In this document: positions 1-10,605 of the stretch, piece after piece
How the letters are laid out: every line of letters starts with the position of its first letter
Numbering within the stretch: the stretch's first letter is position 1
Source: Pseudocercospora fijiensis CIRAD86
Lineage: Eukaryota > Ascomycota > Dothideomycetes > Mycosphaerellales > Mycosphaerellaceae
Direction: 5' to 3'
DNA: 64,000 nt
Assembly: GCF_000340215.1 (NCBI RefSeq)
Contig: NW_006921532.1
Coordinates: 8,623,409-8,687,408 of the forward strand
The notes under the pieces: model-generated
Database searches by the model: none
What the model saw: only the letters and a program-made list of their open reading frames with translations
What the model was told of the DNA's origin: nothing
Made by a program: the position numbers and the translations under genes

Positions 1-1913
1 TTCGAATACTATACGACTATCTACCTCGTAGTCCTCGAATATAGCGAATATAGTATAGCCGGCACCTACGCCTACAGTTACCGAGTTAAAGAGGCGTAGA
101 AGAGGCAGGAATTAGCTAGATCTAGTATTGTAGGCGCATACGAGAGCACTAAAAGATAGGGAGCCTTTAAAGGTAGATAGAGGTAGGTATAAGGCCTTCT
201 ATTGTATCTACTACGACAATAACGACCCTAATCGGTATACGTTAAACTCTAGCAACGCGCTTTAGTACCTAGCAAAGAAGCACTTCATTTTTATCGGTAG
301 CGAGAAGCGGAAACTTAATAGTACCTATTAGACTAAGATTGACCTCTCTACGTTATAGAAGAAGCAAGGCATTATTAACTCTAATAAGACTATTAATATC
401 CTTAAAGGAGCCGCGGACAAGGACAGGTTTAGGTACGCCCTTGCTCGCTATTCTACGGCTAGCAGTATCGCTTATAACGCACTAGTTATAAAGGAATTTA
501 GAGACGTTATATTAGCAGTTAACCTATACGTAGAACACGTCCTTTTAAAGAGCTATACTTTACTATATCCTCGCATTCTATATAACTTCGAGAGTTAGCG
601 AGAACGAGTTAAAATAGTACTATTAGAAGCGCTTAGCTATCTTTACTTCTATACTAATATATAGAAGTTATAATACGGCTATAAGTTCTTCTAGGCTATT
701 AATTGCTAGTATATTAATCTACGCGGTTAACTAGTCTAAATACTACTAGATATACTATATCTACCGCCTAGTTCTTATACTAGCGACTTCCTTGCGGAGG
801 CCGTTCTTCTATACTTCTTAACCTTCTAAATCGCTAGCAAACTAGGCTAGATAACGACTAATAGCGGCTCTAATAACAATGCGCTTAGCCTAGCTATTAA
901 GCGCTTTATAGACTCGCAAGGGCACTCGTACTAGAAGGACCGTCGGTTACGCTATATTAGCTATATTCTTAACCGTATAATAATAGCCTTTATATTTGCA
1001 AAGGACGTAGAGGCCGCGGAAAGCGAGGAGTTTAGTTAAACAGTGCTAACTACCGATAGTAATAGCGTATCTATTTCTAGGTAGCTTAATATAGACGTTA
1101 ACTCCTTCGTTAAACAAGGTCTACTATAGCGGCTATTCGTACTCGCTAAGCTTCTACGCAAGAACGATAACTACAATATCTTCTAAGAGGTCTATAAAGC
1201 CTAGCCTCAATTGCTATATATAACTCTAAAGATCCCTAGCGAGATACGATAGAATAGTTAGCTTCTTATAATAGAAGAGGCTATTTAAACAAGGCCTATT
1301 CTAAATACCTTCTTCGATAGAATGCTATACCTCCGCGAGTTTAGCTTAGCTAAGGACGACTAGAAGGTCCTTACGTATACTCGGAGGTTCCTTAATCTAT
1401 TTAAAGAGGTTACTCTTCGGCTAGAAGGCAACGCTATTACCTTCGATATATATTAAGAGTCTATAGAATATCTAAGAAGCTACTTTAGTCGCTCGGCCGC
1501 CGAGAATAAGTATAGAACAGTCCTTATTCGGTCTATTAACCTTGCAAGGGTACTATTTAACAAGTACTATAGCCTTAACTAGAAGAGCCCTCTCTACGTT
1601 ACTATAATACTACTATATCTAACTCGGCGACTTGCTTAGCTTTAAGGCCGCTCTATAGTCGACGTAGATACCTTACTATCGCGTTGAAGAGCACTTTAGA
1701 ACGATTATAAAGTACGCCTCGGAAGCTATTAACTATAGTCTATACCGTAACGCTTATTCGAAGGGCTCTCGGACCTTAAACGCTAGCAAATTAAGTCTTA
1801 GACCGACCTTATTACTACTAATAAGGACCCCTTCGAGGCCTTTATATACGCTAGTCTAATAGTACTACTACTAGTTAGCGAGAAGCCTATTCTTATAAGT
1901 CCTATTAACTAGT
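1..1913 (+). pseudogene. hAT-1 transposase remnant (BED finger + RNase H-like core)
   Basis: A hAT-family DNA transposase reads on the plus strand once RIP-type stops are ignored. From about 196 there is a BED zinc-finger-like stretch (YCIYYDN, later a run ending LAKKH) in which Cys/His codons appear changed to Tyr. Around 845-1010 follow TTNSGSNNNAL, the hAT TTDxxSNN motif, then KDRRLRYISYILN and IIAFIFAKDVEAAE, matching the family's RRxRCxGHIxN...FLFGKDVEA blocks. Near 1540-1640 the run FNKYYSLN*KSPLYVT matches the KYY...SPxY block before the C-terminal dimerisation domain. The catalytic Asp is Asn (AAT at 860-862), as expected if ACTGAT became ACTAAT. The gene is cut at 1913 by Chr-1; its C-terminus and TIRs lie outside the window. 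Bases 1-190 hold no further recognisable domain. Confidence 0.8.
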
Positions 1914-2110
1914 TGTAAGAAGGGTTATATTAGTAGGTAGATAGGGTAGTAGTAGGTATAAGTAGTATTCGATAGAGAACTAGGAGGAGAAGGAGGAAGG
2001 TAGGCTAGTTAGCCTAACGCTAAGCGCCAAGCCCTGCCTAAGGCACTAAGACCCTAGCTTTACTCGGCCTAATTATATGCTAATCACGTATAGCCTCTTT
2101 AGCCCTAATA
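1914..2110 (-). repeat. Chr-1 3' LTR (197 bp)
   Basis: On the plus strand it starts TGTAAGAAGGG and ends TCTTTAGCCCTAATA. It is the same 197-198 bp unit as at 4863-5060, 8810-9006, 15719-15915, 15919-16115 and 28381-28578. The polypurine stretch agaagggaagcg (minus strand) lies next to it on the internal side, as expected for a 3' LTR. Confidence 0.9.
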
Positions 2111-3250
2111 TACGCTTCCCTTCTAAAGGCCGCGCCCTCGTAGCCTATCTATATTCCAATCTCGACCTCTATTGCTACTAACTTAGCAAGTCTAATAAGC
2201 CGCTTAGCCGCGCTAAATTAAATACTTAACTACCTAATTATGTAACTATATCAAACCTTACCTCTAAAACAATACAATGTATAACTCTAACTACGCTATC
2301 TCTATATATAATAGACTATAAAGTAATATATATCTATAAGAATTGAGGGCCTTCGACTAATTATAATACGAGCGCGTCTTCCCTACTATAATAGGTAGAC
2401 GTACGAGGTATTACAGCCCTGCCTCCATTCTAAGTAATATCGTACCGAGTTCTTTACGTCTACTCTTAAAAGACCTAGCAATGTCCGCTTCCGAGGGTTG
2501 TTCTTATTATTACGAGGACTATTATTGTTCGTAGTTTCGCTAGCCCTAATTGGTTAGGTTTGGCAGCCTTTAAGTATTAATCTTATCTTATCTTTTCAAA
2601 AAACACAGCTCGTCTAGTTTCTATAGGTAAAGGCTATTATAAGTGTAGTAGTAGAGGTTCGCCTCGCTTAAAGGGTTAGAAAGATCGAAGAGTAACCTAT
2701 TATCCGCAAGATCGACCCCGGCTAGCTTAGCTCTATAGTTTTGCCCTTAGTTAGTTAGTCTATCGAGCTACTTAATCCTTTTAAGCCTTAATATTTTGAC
2801 TTAGCCTTAAAGTTTTGATCAAAGTTTTAATTAAAGGTGCCTTAGGCTCGTAGTACGGGTAAGGTTATATTATAGGCATAGTAACAATAGTAAGTAATGT
2901 TAATAATAGCGGCGCTAGCCGTCTTAGCGCTAACTTTACCTTGCTTCTAATTTCCTTCTTTAACTAATAATAACTTAGCAACACCGTTACTAACATAGCC
3001 GCGCCGGCCGCGCTATTATAAGCGCGACGCCGTCCTCGCCGATCGCCTAGGCCTCGAGGCCTTAATAGAATAAAGGAATAAGAGGGAGCGTTAAAGAAGG
3101 GTCTTATAGGGGCGCTAGTAAAGAGATAGCGTTAACACTTAGTGCGCATTCACTATAGTAGTATAGTCTTATTATCCCTTACTAACAATTGTCTTACCTC
3201 TAATTAGTTAGCTAATAGCACCCTAGGGGTAGTATTATTCCTAGGCGATA
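2111..3250 (-). other. Chr-1 3' noncoding region with GC-core palindrome
   Basis: About 1.1 kb between the pol end and the 3' LTR, without a coding frame I can follow. It is homologous to 5061-6285 and 14533-15718. A CCCCNGGGG-type palindrome sits at 3213-3237 next to the end of pol. Confidence 0.75.
3213..3237. repeat. GC-core palindrome, Chr-1
   Basis: 25-nt imperfect palindrome with core accctaggggt and TAATA/TATTA-type arms, just after the pol end. Confidence 0.75.
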
Positions 3251-4862
3251 TTATAGGCCCTTAGCCTTCTTCTTGTTCTTTATACTAGTCTAATACTTAT
3301 TTAATAACTTAGTTATGTCCTCGAAGGAACCTTTAGCTTCCTACGAGTCCTATTTAGGTAGATAGCCTTGCTATCTTAGCAGGTACTCCTTCTTGCCTTG
3401 TCTAGTCCGATACTTTAGTATACGCTCTATAGACTATAGTTCTTTACTATTAGCTAAGACTTCTTCTAACTCGGTAGGCGCTTTATCGCCTTTACGCTAG
3501 TAGTATAGTTTAAGGAGGGATATATAGAAGGTGTTATAGATAGTATAATAGGGTAGAAGCTATAACTAGTAGGCCTATATGCCCTTAGCCTCTCGAATGC
3601 GGAATAGGCTAATATATCTTAGTGCGAGCTTAGGCCTTGTTTTGCTATTAGGTAATAGGTGTTTGCGGATACAGAGGTTCTTAGTACTTAGCATAACTAT
3701 ATCGCCTTATTTAAAGGTTATTAGTATATAGCGCTTATCGTAGTAGGTCTTTTAGTACTCTTAAGCCCTTGTTAGCTTCTTAGCTATCTTAGTATAGATT
3801 TCTCGCATCTTCTAGACACGTTCTATTACCGCTAGTATTTCTAGTACTTAACGCGCTTCCCTTTCCTTACGCTCGGCCTCGAGCGGTAGGGGGTCTTGTA
3901 GTATAGTAGCGTTCTAGCCTATTATAGCTATATATAGTAACACCTTAGTTAATAAGTAGACACTGTTATTATATACGAATTTAGCTAGTTGCAGGAGGTT
4001 AACCTAGTCGCCGGGGTTCTCGTTAATGTAACTGCGTAGGTACTACTACAGGGTAGCATTCTGCCTCTCTATTTAACCGTTAGTCTATAGATAGAAGGCT
4101 ATTAATAGCCGATGCTTTAGTCTTAGCTATAGGCATATTTCGCTCTAATAGTAAGATATTAGTATCGATCTACGATTAGATACTATCCCCTTAGGGGTTC
4201 CCTAATAGGTATAGAAGATATTAGTCTATAGCGCTTCTACTATATTAATAGCAGTCTAATCTTTCTGCGCCGGGATGTATCGAGCGCCTTTAGTAAATCG
4301 ATCTACTATAATAAGAATAGCATTATATATATCCTTGCTGCCCCTACGCTTAGTAGGAGGAAGGCCTATAATAAAATCTATTATAAGCTCTACGAATAGC
4401 TTCCTAGGAATAGGAAGTAAAGACAACTCGCTAAATAGCAGGTGCTTTAGTACTTTAATACGCTAGTATACTACGTAGGTCTGTACGTATTCTTTTATAT
4501 GCCGTTTACTATTCGGCTAGTAGTATATACGCGATAGTAGCTCGTGCGACCTCTCTATACTATAGTAACTAGCGAGCTTACTATTATAGTGCCTCTTTAA
4601 AAGCTCTTATCTAATCGATTGTTTAGCGGGGATATAGTATCTGCCCTTAAACCTTAAGTAACCTTTGTCGTCAATCGACTAATTACTCTTACTAGATCGA
4701 GTCGTTCGCCTACTTATAAGCCTATTAATACGTTTAATAGCAAAGGCGTCCCTCTGCTAAGTACGCAATAGCTTATCTATAAACGATTAACTATCCCCGT
4801 TTGTAAGATTATTTAATAGCACCCGTACTATTAAACGAGGTACGTATTATATATATCTAATA
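3251..4862 (-). pseudogene. Chr-1 pol, integrase and chromodomain part
   Basis: Minus-strand remnant of the C-terminal half of chromovirus pol. Going from high to low coordinate it covers the integrase zinc-finger region, the catalytic core (LIIDFI...GLPPTKR antisense to the plus-strand frame at 4275-4466), the C-terminal domain, and a chromodomain-like end (minus-strand R.RKGKKEYLLR. motif near 3380-3420). The core motif is VSNRRS where VSDRGS is expected, consistent with RIP of the second catalytic Asp. The RNase H and RT parts continue at 28584-29886. Confidence 0.8.
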
Positions 4863-5060
4863 TGTAAGAAGGGTTATATTAGCAGGTAGATAGGGTAGCG
4901 GTAAATTAGTGTAGTATTCGATAGAGATCTAAGAGGAGAGGGAGGAAGGCAGGCAAGTTAGTCTAACGCTAAGCGCTAAGCCCTACCTAAGGCACTAAGA
5001 CCCTAGCTTTACTCGAGCCTAGTTATATGCTAATTACGTGTAACCTCTTTAGTCCTAATA
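4863..5060 (-). repeat. Chr-2 3' LTR (198 bp)
   Basis: Same family as the other chromovirus LTRs. Its partner 5' LTR at 28381-28578 is also 198 bp. Confidence 0.92.
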
Positions 5061-6290
5061 CACGCTTCCCTTCTAAAGGCCGCGCCCTCGTAGCCGGTCT
5101 TTGTTCTAACCTCTATCGCTACTAACTTAATAGGTCTAATAAGCTGCTCGATCCGCGCTAAATTAAACACGTAACTACCGATTATATAACTATATCAAAC
5201 CTCACCTCTAATACAATACAATATCTAACTCTAACTGCGCTATTACTACGGCTATAGTAACAATAAGGTGCTATATAGCTATATAAATTGAAGGCTAGCA
5301 ACTAATTACAATACGAGCGCACCTTCCCTACTACAATAGGTAGGTATATAGAGTATTATAGTACTGCCCCCGTTCTTAGTAAGGTTGTCCGAGTTCTTTG
5401 CGTCTACTCTTAAAAGACCTAGAAATGTCCGCTCCGAGGGTTTGTCCGTTCCGAGGGTTGTTCTTATTGTTACGAGGACTATTATTTACTGTCGTAGTTT
5501 TACTAGCCCTAATTAGTTAGGTTTAGCAGCCTTTAATTGTTAATCTTATCTTATTTTTTTTAAAAAACACAGCTCGTCTGGTTTCTATAGATAAAGGCTG
5601 TTATAAGTATAGTAGTAGAGGTTCGCCTCGCTTAGGGGGTTAGATAGATCGAGGAGTAACCTATTGTCCGCAAGATCGACCCCGGCTAGCTTAGCTCTAT
5701 AGTTTTGCCCTTAGTTAGTCTACTAGTCGCTTAATCTTTTAGGCGGCTTAAAGTTTTAACCAAAGTTTTAATCAACCCCTTAGTGCCTTAGGCTCGTAGT
5801 ATAGGTAAGGTTGTGTTTGTAGGCGTAGTAATAATAGCAAGTAATATTAATAATAGCGGCGCTAGCCGTCTTAGCGCTAACTTTACCTTACTTCTAATTT
5901 CCTTCTTTAACTAATAACAACTCGGCAATACTATTACTAATATAGCTATATCCTTCCTTTCTTAAATAGTAACATACTCCGCAATACTATTACTAATATA
6001 GCCGCGCCGGCCGCGCTGTCGTTATTATTATTATTACTATCCGCGCGCGCTATCCCCGCTAACCGCCTAGGCCTCGAGATCTTAATAGAATAAGGGGGCG
6101 CTAAGAGAAGGGTCTTATAGGGTACGCTAATAAAGAGGTAGTTTCCTAAAAGAGTTGCGAATAGTTAACGCGTTATAGCGCGTTTATTAGCACTCGGTAC
6201 GCGTTTACTATAGTAGTATAGTCTTATTGTCCTAGTTTGCCGGCCTCTAATTAGTTAGCTAATAACACCCTAGGGGTGCTATTAATCCTA
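5061..6290 (-). other. Chr-2 3' noncoding region
   Basis: Noncoding 3' region homologous to the Chr-1 and Chr-3 equivalents, with the palindrome at 6260-6284. I see no gene in it. Confidence 0.75.
6260..6284. repeat. GC-core palindrome, Chr-2
   Basis: TAATAACACCC / TAGGGGTGCTATTA arms around a CCCTAGGGG core, next to the pol end. Confidence 0.8.
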
Positions 6291-7052
6291 GGCCTTAGTA
6301 GTAACATTATAGGCCCTTAGCCTTCTTCTTGTTCTTTGTACTAGTCTAATACTTATCTAATAACTTAGCTATATCCTCGAAGGAATCTTTAGCCTCCTAC
6401 GAGTCCTATTTAGGTAAATAGCCTTACTATCTTAGGAGGTACTCCTTCTTGCCTTGTCTAGTCCGATGCTTTAGGATACGTTCTATAGACTATAGCTCTT
6501 CACCGTCGGCTAGTATCTCTTTATATTTAGTAGGGGCTTCTTTAGGGCCTCCGCGGTAGTAGTATAGTTTAAGGAGGGAGATATAGAAGGTATTATAGAT
6601 AGTGTAGTATAGTAGGAGCTATAACTAATAGGCCTAGCTATTGCCCTTCGGTTCTCGGATTCGGAATAGGCTAATAAACCGTAGTGCTAGTTTAGGGCGC
6701 GTTTTACTATTAGGTAATAGGTGTTTACGGATACAGAGGTTCTTTATACTAAGTATAACTATATCGCCTTGCTTAAAGGTTATCGGTATATAGTGTTTGT
6801 TATAATAGGCCTTCTAATAGGCCTAGGCCTTTGCTAGTTTATTAGCTATCTTAGCGTAAATCTCTCGCATCTTTTAAACCCTCTCGATAGCCGCTAGTAT
6901 TTTAGGGGCTTAACGCGCTTCCCTTTCCTTGCGCTCGGCCTCGAGCGAGGTAAATAGATCTTGTAGTAAGGCAGCGTTTTAGCCTATTATAGCTATATAT
7001 AGTAAAACCTTAGTTAATGAATGCACGCTATTATTATATACAAATTCGGCCG
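6291..7052 (-). pseudogene. Chr-2 pol C-terminus (integrase end, chromodomain)
   Basis: Minus-strand remnant of the integrase C-terminal domain and chromodomain, colinear with Chr-3 13735-14490. A chromodomain marks the chromovirus clade, where it is thought to guide integration to heterochromatin. The gene continues upstream at 23623 after removal of hAT-2. Confidence 0.75.
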
Positions 7053-7060
7053 GTTATAGG

Positions 7061-7080
7061 TAGACCCCGTAGTGGTTCGG
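7061..7080 (+). repeat. hAT-2 left TIR
   Basis: 20 bp, identical to the reverse complement of 23595-23614. It is followed by several copies of TTGGTTT. Confidence 0.95.
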
Positions 7081-7492
7081 GTTGGTTTAGTTTGGTTTAC
7101 TAAGCCGAAACTCTAGTTTGGTTTAGGTTGGTTTGCTAAGCAACTATATAAGTAGCTAGTTCGAACCATATAATTTATCGGTTTTTAAGAAGTATACGAA
7201 TGTATACGTAGCTTCAAGCAAGCCCTTTGTAAGACTTAGCAGTATAGCCGGTAGCGTAGCCGGCATTTTTAGTCCTTAGTACTTATAGAATTTTCGAATC
7301 CTACTTAGGCTACGTAGTTGTATAAAGGTACTTATATAACCTCAAATCTATAGACAATTAGCTAAAGGCACTAACTAATCAAAAGCATATATACATATAT
7401 ACAAGGCATTATAGTTCAGTTCGGAAACTGCACTCCTTAGGTATGAATTTTATCCTTTCGTTTACGGTTCAATTCCCTAACTGCTTAGTAGA

Positions 7493-8283
7493 ATGTCTTT
7501 ATCTAGATCTAGGCAGAACTTATCGATTTCCCTAGAAGTCCTCCTCCTTAAGAAGTTTATACACTTTCCTACCGAACTATTCGACAATATTAAGTACTAG
7601 GATAGCTCCTCCCTCGGTATCGGTATAGTATATAAAAGAGCTATAAGGCAGCTCTACAGAACGTTCTACCAGTTACTCGCTATACTAAGGCCGAATACTA
7701 GTTCGTTCCTTAGAACTCTTAGTTATTTAGGAGATATAAAGGGTAGGGCAGGTAGTAACTTCGTATTATATAAGGAGGTAGAGGCTGCTATAGAAGAGGC
7801 CTTTAACCTATAGAAGATAGTAAAAGATATAGAGGCAGCTACAGGTCTAGGTACCTAGTTGAATTTCTAGTAGGTAGAGTATAAAGATATTTAGAGGGAG
7901 TATTAGGTAGAGTTGCGAAGGCAGGTATATAATATACTCTAGAAAACAGGGATAGTGCCTATAACTATAACTATTAGGCTCTTCAACCTTCCTTATTTTT
8001 CCCTATTTTCTTTTTATAAAAATCTAAACTAATATAAATCAACCGGAATGTCTATCTTCTTTTAGTTCTTTAAAAAACCTAGCAGCGTAGCTAGCAGAGT
8101 AGCCGGCAGCGTAGCCGGCAGCGTAGCCGGCCTTTTTACTCCTTAGTACTAACGGGATTTTAGGAGACTTCTATTCCGTACGGCTAATAAAGTATACTAT
8201 ACTATATATATATACTTAGAGAGTATTTAGAGCGCCGTATATAGCGCCGTATAATAGCGGCTTATTTCGCATATAGAAAAGCT
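7493..8283 (+). pseudogene. Unknown ORF in hAT-2 left arm, probably spliced
   Basis: Not recognised. It begins with ATG (MSLSRSRQNLSISLEVLLL...) and reads for about 165 codons with only RIP-type stops. The composition is basic at the start, then mixed helical (EVEAAIEEAFNL). A candidate intron ends at TACTAAC...TTTTAG (8151-8163) and contains GCCGGC repeats at 8081-8132, like the introns of the minus-strand genes. A GTATAT donor after CGAAGGCAG near 7923 is possible but not certain. It converges on the H3-like gene on the opposite strand. Real coding status is likely; function unknown. Confidence 0.45.
8081..8132. repeat. GCCGGC-centred tandem repeat (putative intron)
   Basis: About four copies of an AGCGTAGCCGGC-type 12-mer, upstream of a TACTAAC...TTTTAG acceptor on the plus strand. 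Confidence 0.7.
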
Positions 8284-8356
8284 TATAGATAACACTACGA
8301 ACATCCTTTCTACTAGAACATCTATCCTACCTAGTACCGTCTCGAATGTAGACATT

Positions 8357-8809
8357 CTAGCCTTTTAGAATCTAATCGAGTACTTTAAAATCCTTATCTA
8401 TAATCGTTATACGCTTCGCGTAGATAGCTATAAGGTTAACCGCTAAAATAGTATTAGTATAGTCCGAAAAGAGGTAGAAGAGAAATATATATTCGAAGAT
8501 ACGAACTAGGTAGGCTTCTATAGCCTCTTAAAGGGCGCCTATCGCGGAGGCTTAGAAGCGAAGGTCCGTTCTATAATCCTAGGCAATTTCGCGAATAAGT
8601 CGTTAGAAAGGAGCTTTACGGATTAGGAGCTTAGAACTCTTCTAATATTACCGAATCTAACGGAGGGCTACGGCTAAAGAAGGATTAGTAAAAAGATAGT
8701 AAGAATGCCGGCTACGCTGCCGGCTACGCTACCGGCTACGCTACCGGCTACGCTACCGGCTATAAATAGGACTTACTTCCTAGGCGCTATCGACGCTTCG
8801 CACGATTGC
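8357..8809 (-). pseudogene. Histone H3-like gene, fold-coding exons and end of exon 1
   Basis: Minus-strand histone H3. Exon 1 ends at 8777 (...RRQRLG plus one base). Intron 1 is 8674-8776: GTAAGT donor, TACTAAT branch, CTTTAG acceptor. Exon 2 (8491-8673) starts CC GTA GCC CTC CGT, so the junction rebuilds GTVALR; it continues IR.Y.KSSKLLIRKAPF and LIREIA.DYRTDLRF, then ASAIGAL.EAIEAYLV. Intron 2 is 8443-8490 (48 bp, ACTAATACTATTTTAG acceptor). Exon 3 reads VNLIAIYAKRITIIDKDF and stops near 8357. The whole fold aligns to canonical H3 without gaps. Stops are RIP-type (Gln codons), and IYAKR is probably IHAKR. The last helix (KVLD.ILKG) lacks the usual RRLRGER arginines. Chr-3 splits exon 1 at 8809; the rest is at 16121-16352. 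The joined gene is 178 codons if the assumed start and stop are right, against about 136 for canonical H3. Confidence 0.88.
8705..8762. repeat. GCCGGCTACGCT tandem repeat inside H3 intron 1
   Basis: Nearly five copies of a 12-mer (GCCGGCTACGCT, one-base variants), wholly inside the predicted first intron of the H3-like gene. Confidence 0.85.
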
Positions 8810-9006
8810 TATTAGGGCTAAAGAGGCTATACGTGATTGGCATGTAACTAGGCCGAGTAAAGCTAGGGTCTCGATGCCTTAGGCAGGGCTTAGCGCTTAG
8901 CGTTAGGCTAACTCTCCTGCCTTCCTCCCTCTCCTCCTAGATCCTTATCGAATACTACACTGATTTACTACTACCCTATCTACCTGCTAACATAACCCTT
9001 CTTATA
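8810..9006 (+). repeat. Chr-3 5' LTR (197 bp)
   Basis: Begins TATTAGGGC (TGTTAGGGC before RIP) and ends CCTTCTTATA. It holds the 11-mer atcgaatacta at 8947-8957, complementary to the bases just after the LTR, so the R region probably starts near 8947. Confidence 0.92.
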
Positions 9007-9017
9007 TAGTATTCGAT
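9007..9017 (+). promoter_or_regulatory. Putative self-priming primer-binding site, Chr-3
   Basis: tagtattcgat immediately follows the LTR and is the exact reverse complement of 8947-8957. In Tf1-type elements the first 11 nt of the transcript anneal to the primer-binding site next to the LTR; length, position and perfect pairing match that arrangement. Chr-2 shows the same pair (28370-28380 with 28430-28440). Confidence 0.75.
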
Positions 9018-9039
9018 CTACCCTTTAAGGGCAGTAGCT

Positions 9040-10605
9040 AGATAGTCCTTATTTTAAGCTTTTAGCGGTATAGCTATAATAACTAATCTAACTATATTGC
9101 GCCCGAAGAACGGGACCTATACGTACTATTCTATCGAAACAACCGTACTAATTATTAAGCAAGGCCTTCTATACGGCCTATTATACCGAGTTAATCGCAC
9201 TAAGCCGATATCTACTAATTCCGCTACATCCGCATCTTAGGGGCCTATAATACATTATTAGTGTTACCCCTTACAATAGCCGGCTTATTACGAAGCAACA
9301 ACAACCGTGCTACCGCTAGCAGCGCTAGCAATAACAACGCTAGTAGCACAGTTCCCGCTAAAGTGCCTACTAAAGTGCCTCCTACTAAAGAGCCTACCGG
9401 AGAGCCTGTTAAAGAAGAACCTATAATTCTAGGTAACGACCTAGAATTGCCTATCGACGACATTCTTAACAATATTATTAACCGTCGATATAGCTAACTA
9501 GCCTTTAGCCCCCAACTAGTAGGGAGACTCTAAGAAGCTACCTAAAACAGGCTTACTGCCCTACGTTAAGAACAATAGCTAAAGGATAATCTCCTCGAGA
9601 TTCGCCGCCTATAGGAAGCCCTAACAACTACTGCTAGACTAGAACTAGTAGCAGGACCTTCCATTTAAAAGAAGGATACTAAGCTTAAAGACTGTACCGT
9701 ATTTAATAGCTCTAGCCGCAAGCAGTACAATAATTACATACATAATTGTAAATTGAACTAGCGGAATGCACTAAGGGCCCTGCTAGACGACTATTCGCTA
9801 GTCGTCTATGCTATGTAATACATTAATGGAGACCTAAAACGCACCTAGGATAACTATTTTGACTCCCTTAACGATTAGACCGCTATTTAGTAGCAGACCT
9901 ACAAAACCATTATGCTAGATACCCTTAGAAACCCTATACTAAGGCAATAATATGCTTAGGACTAATACCTTCGAGCTAAACAAAAGACTAATCAATCGGC
10001 TCGCTTATTTAAGGCCTATTTAAAGACCCTCGAGGACGATCTACTAGCTAAGACCGACTCTATCTAGATTTCCGAAATACGCCCTAAATTGCGATAGGAA
10101 TTGGTCCTTAAATTAGACCGCCGCCGTGTGTTTGAACAGACCAACCTAATACGCATTCAATTTATAGTCGAGGTAGAAACAGCTAAACGAGCTATCTAGC
10201 TCTAGTAACGACTAGAATTAAGGATCCGACCTGCTAGCAACCGTAGCAACCGTAGCCGCGGAGGAAACCAAGGTTCCTACTAAGACAACAATACTAACAA
10301 TAGGAACAGTAACGATCGTAGAAGAAGCCGTAGCCGGCGGCTATATAGAGGAGGCCGCGATAGGGGCCGTAGAAGGGGCTCGTATCCCTATAGTACTAAT
10401 CGCTCGGCTAATAATAGCGGCAATAGCTATAGCAATCCCCTAACCGGACTAAAGTGCTTCAATTGTAACAGTACTAGCTATCTACTAGGCCAATACGACA
10501 AACCTAAGAACTAGGCCCGAATCGACCGTACTACCGCTAAGTACCGAAAGCACCTTTTAGTAGCTAACGCTACCCCTATAGGCCAACCTTCGAAAAAAGA
10601 ATAAG
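9040..10605 (+). pseudogene. Chr-3 gag
   Basis: Capsid/nucleocapsid polyprotein remnant. The N-terminal part includes a Lys/Pro/Thr-rich segment (9261-9497, repeated KVP.KEPT motifs) that reappears in Chr-2 on the minus strand at 27875-28123. A capsid-like region near 9690-10200 (DCTVFN..SRKQYNNYIHN, later YLRAKQKTNQSARLF) precedes an Arg/Asn/Gly-rich tail. A zinc knuckle near 10450-10500 reads CFNCNSTSYLLGQYDK, where the family expects CxxCx4Hx4C. His and the last Cys have become Tyr, as RIP predicts; the Chr-2 copy keeps the last Cys (near 26870). RIP stops throughout. Confidence 0.8.

Larger units (their letters stand above)
1914..4862 (-). mobile_element. Chr-1 chromovirus (Ty3/gypsy), 3' portion
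   Basis: This is the 3' half of a minus-strand LTR retrotransposon: 3' LTR, long 3' noncoding region, then the integrase and chromodomain end of pol. It is interrupted at 4862 by Chr-2 and resumes after the duplicated TAATA at 28579-28583. Joining the two sides restores the order seen uninterrupted in Chr-3 near 12860-12880 (...ctaatagcactagtagccgg on the minus strand). The 5' end is not in the window because Gy-4A interrupts the element again at 29886. Confidence 0.85.
4863..7060 (-). mobile_element. Chr-2 chromovirus, 3' portion
   Basis: A second minus-strand copy of the same chromovirus, inserted into Chr-1. It is flanked by TAATA at 4858-4862 and 28579-28583. It is interrupted at 7060 by hAT-2, which duplicated GTTATAGG (7053-7060 and 23615-23622), and continues to the 5' LTR at 28381-28578. 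Confidence 0.9.

Noticed and set aside
4275..4466. Open frame of 63 codons on the plus strand
   Set aside because: Antisense of the Chr-1 integrase core. The same shadow appears at 13267-13452 opposite the Chr-3 integrase.
7404..7488. tRNA-like stretch (atagttcagttcgg ... ggttcaattccc) in the hAT-2 left arm
   Set aside because: A and B box resemblances and a partial acceptor are present, but the anticodon arm does not fold and the stems have mismatches not explained by RIP. At best a degenerate tRNA or SINE fragment.
8357..8809. CENP-A (CenH3) identity for the first H3-like gene
   Set aside because: There is no loop-1 insertion, and TDLRF plus ASAIGAL match canonical H3 rather than CenH3, despite the long tail.
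9245..9472. Minus-strand hydrophobic frame (and 27900-28139)
   Set aside because: Antisense of the Lys/Pro/Thr-rich gag segment; the apparent membrane helices come from reversed Thr/Asn codons.
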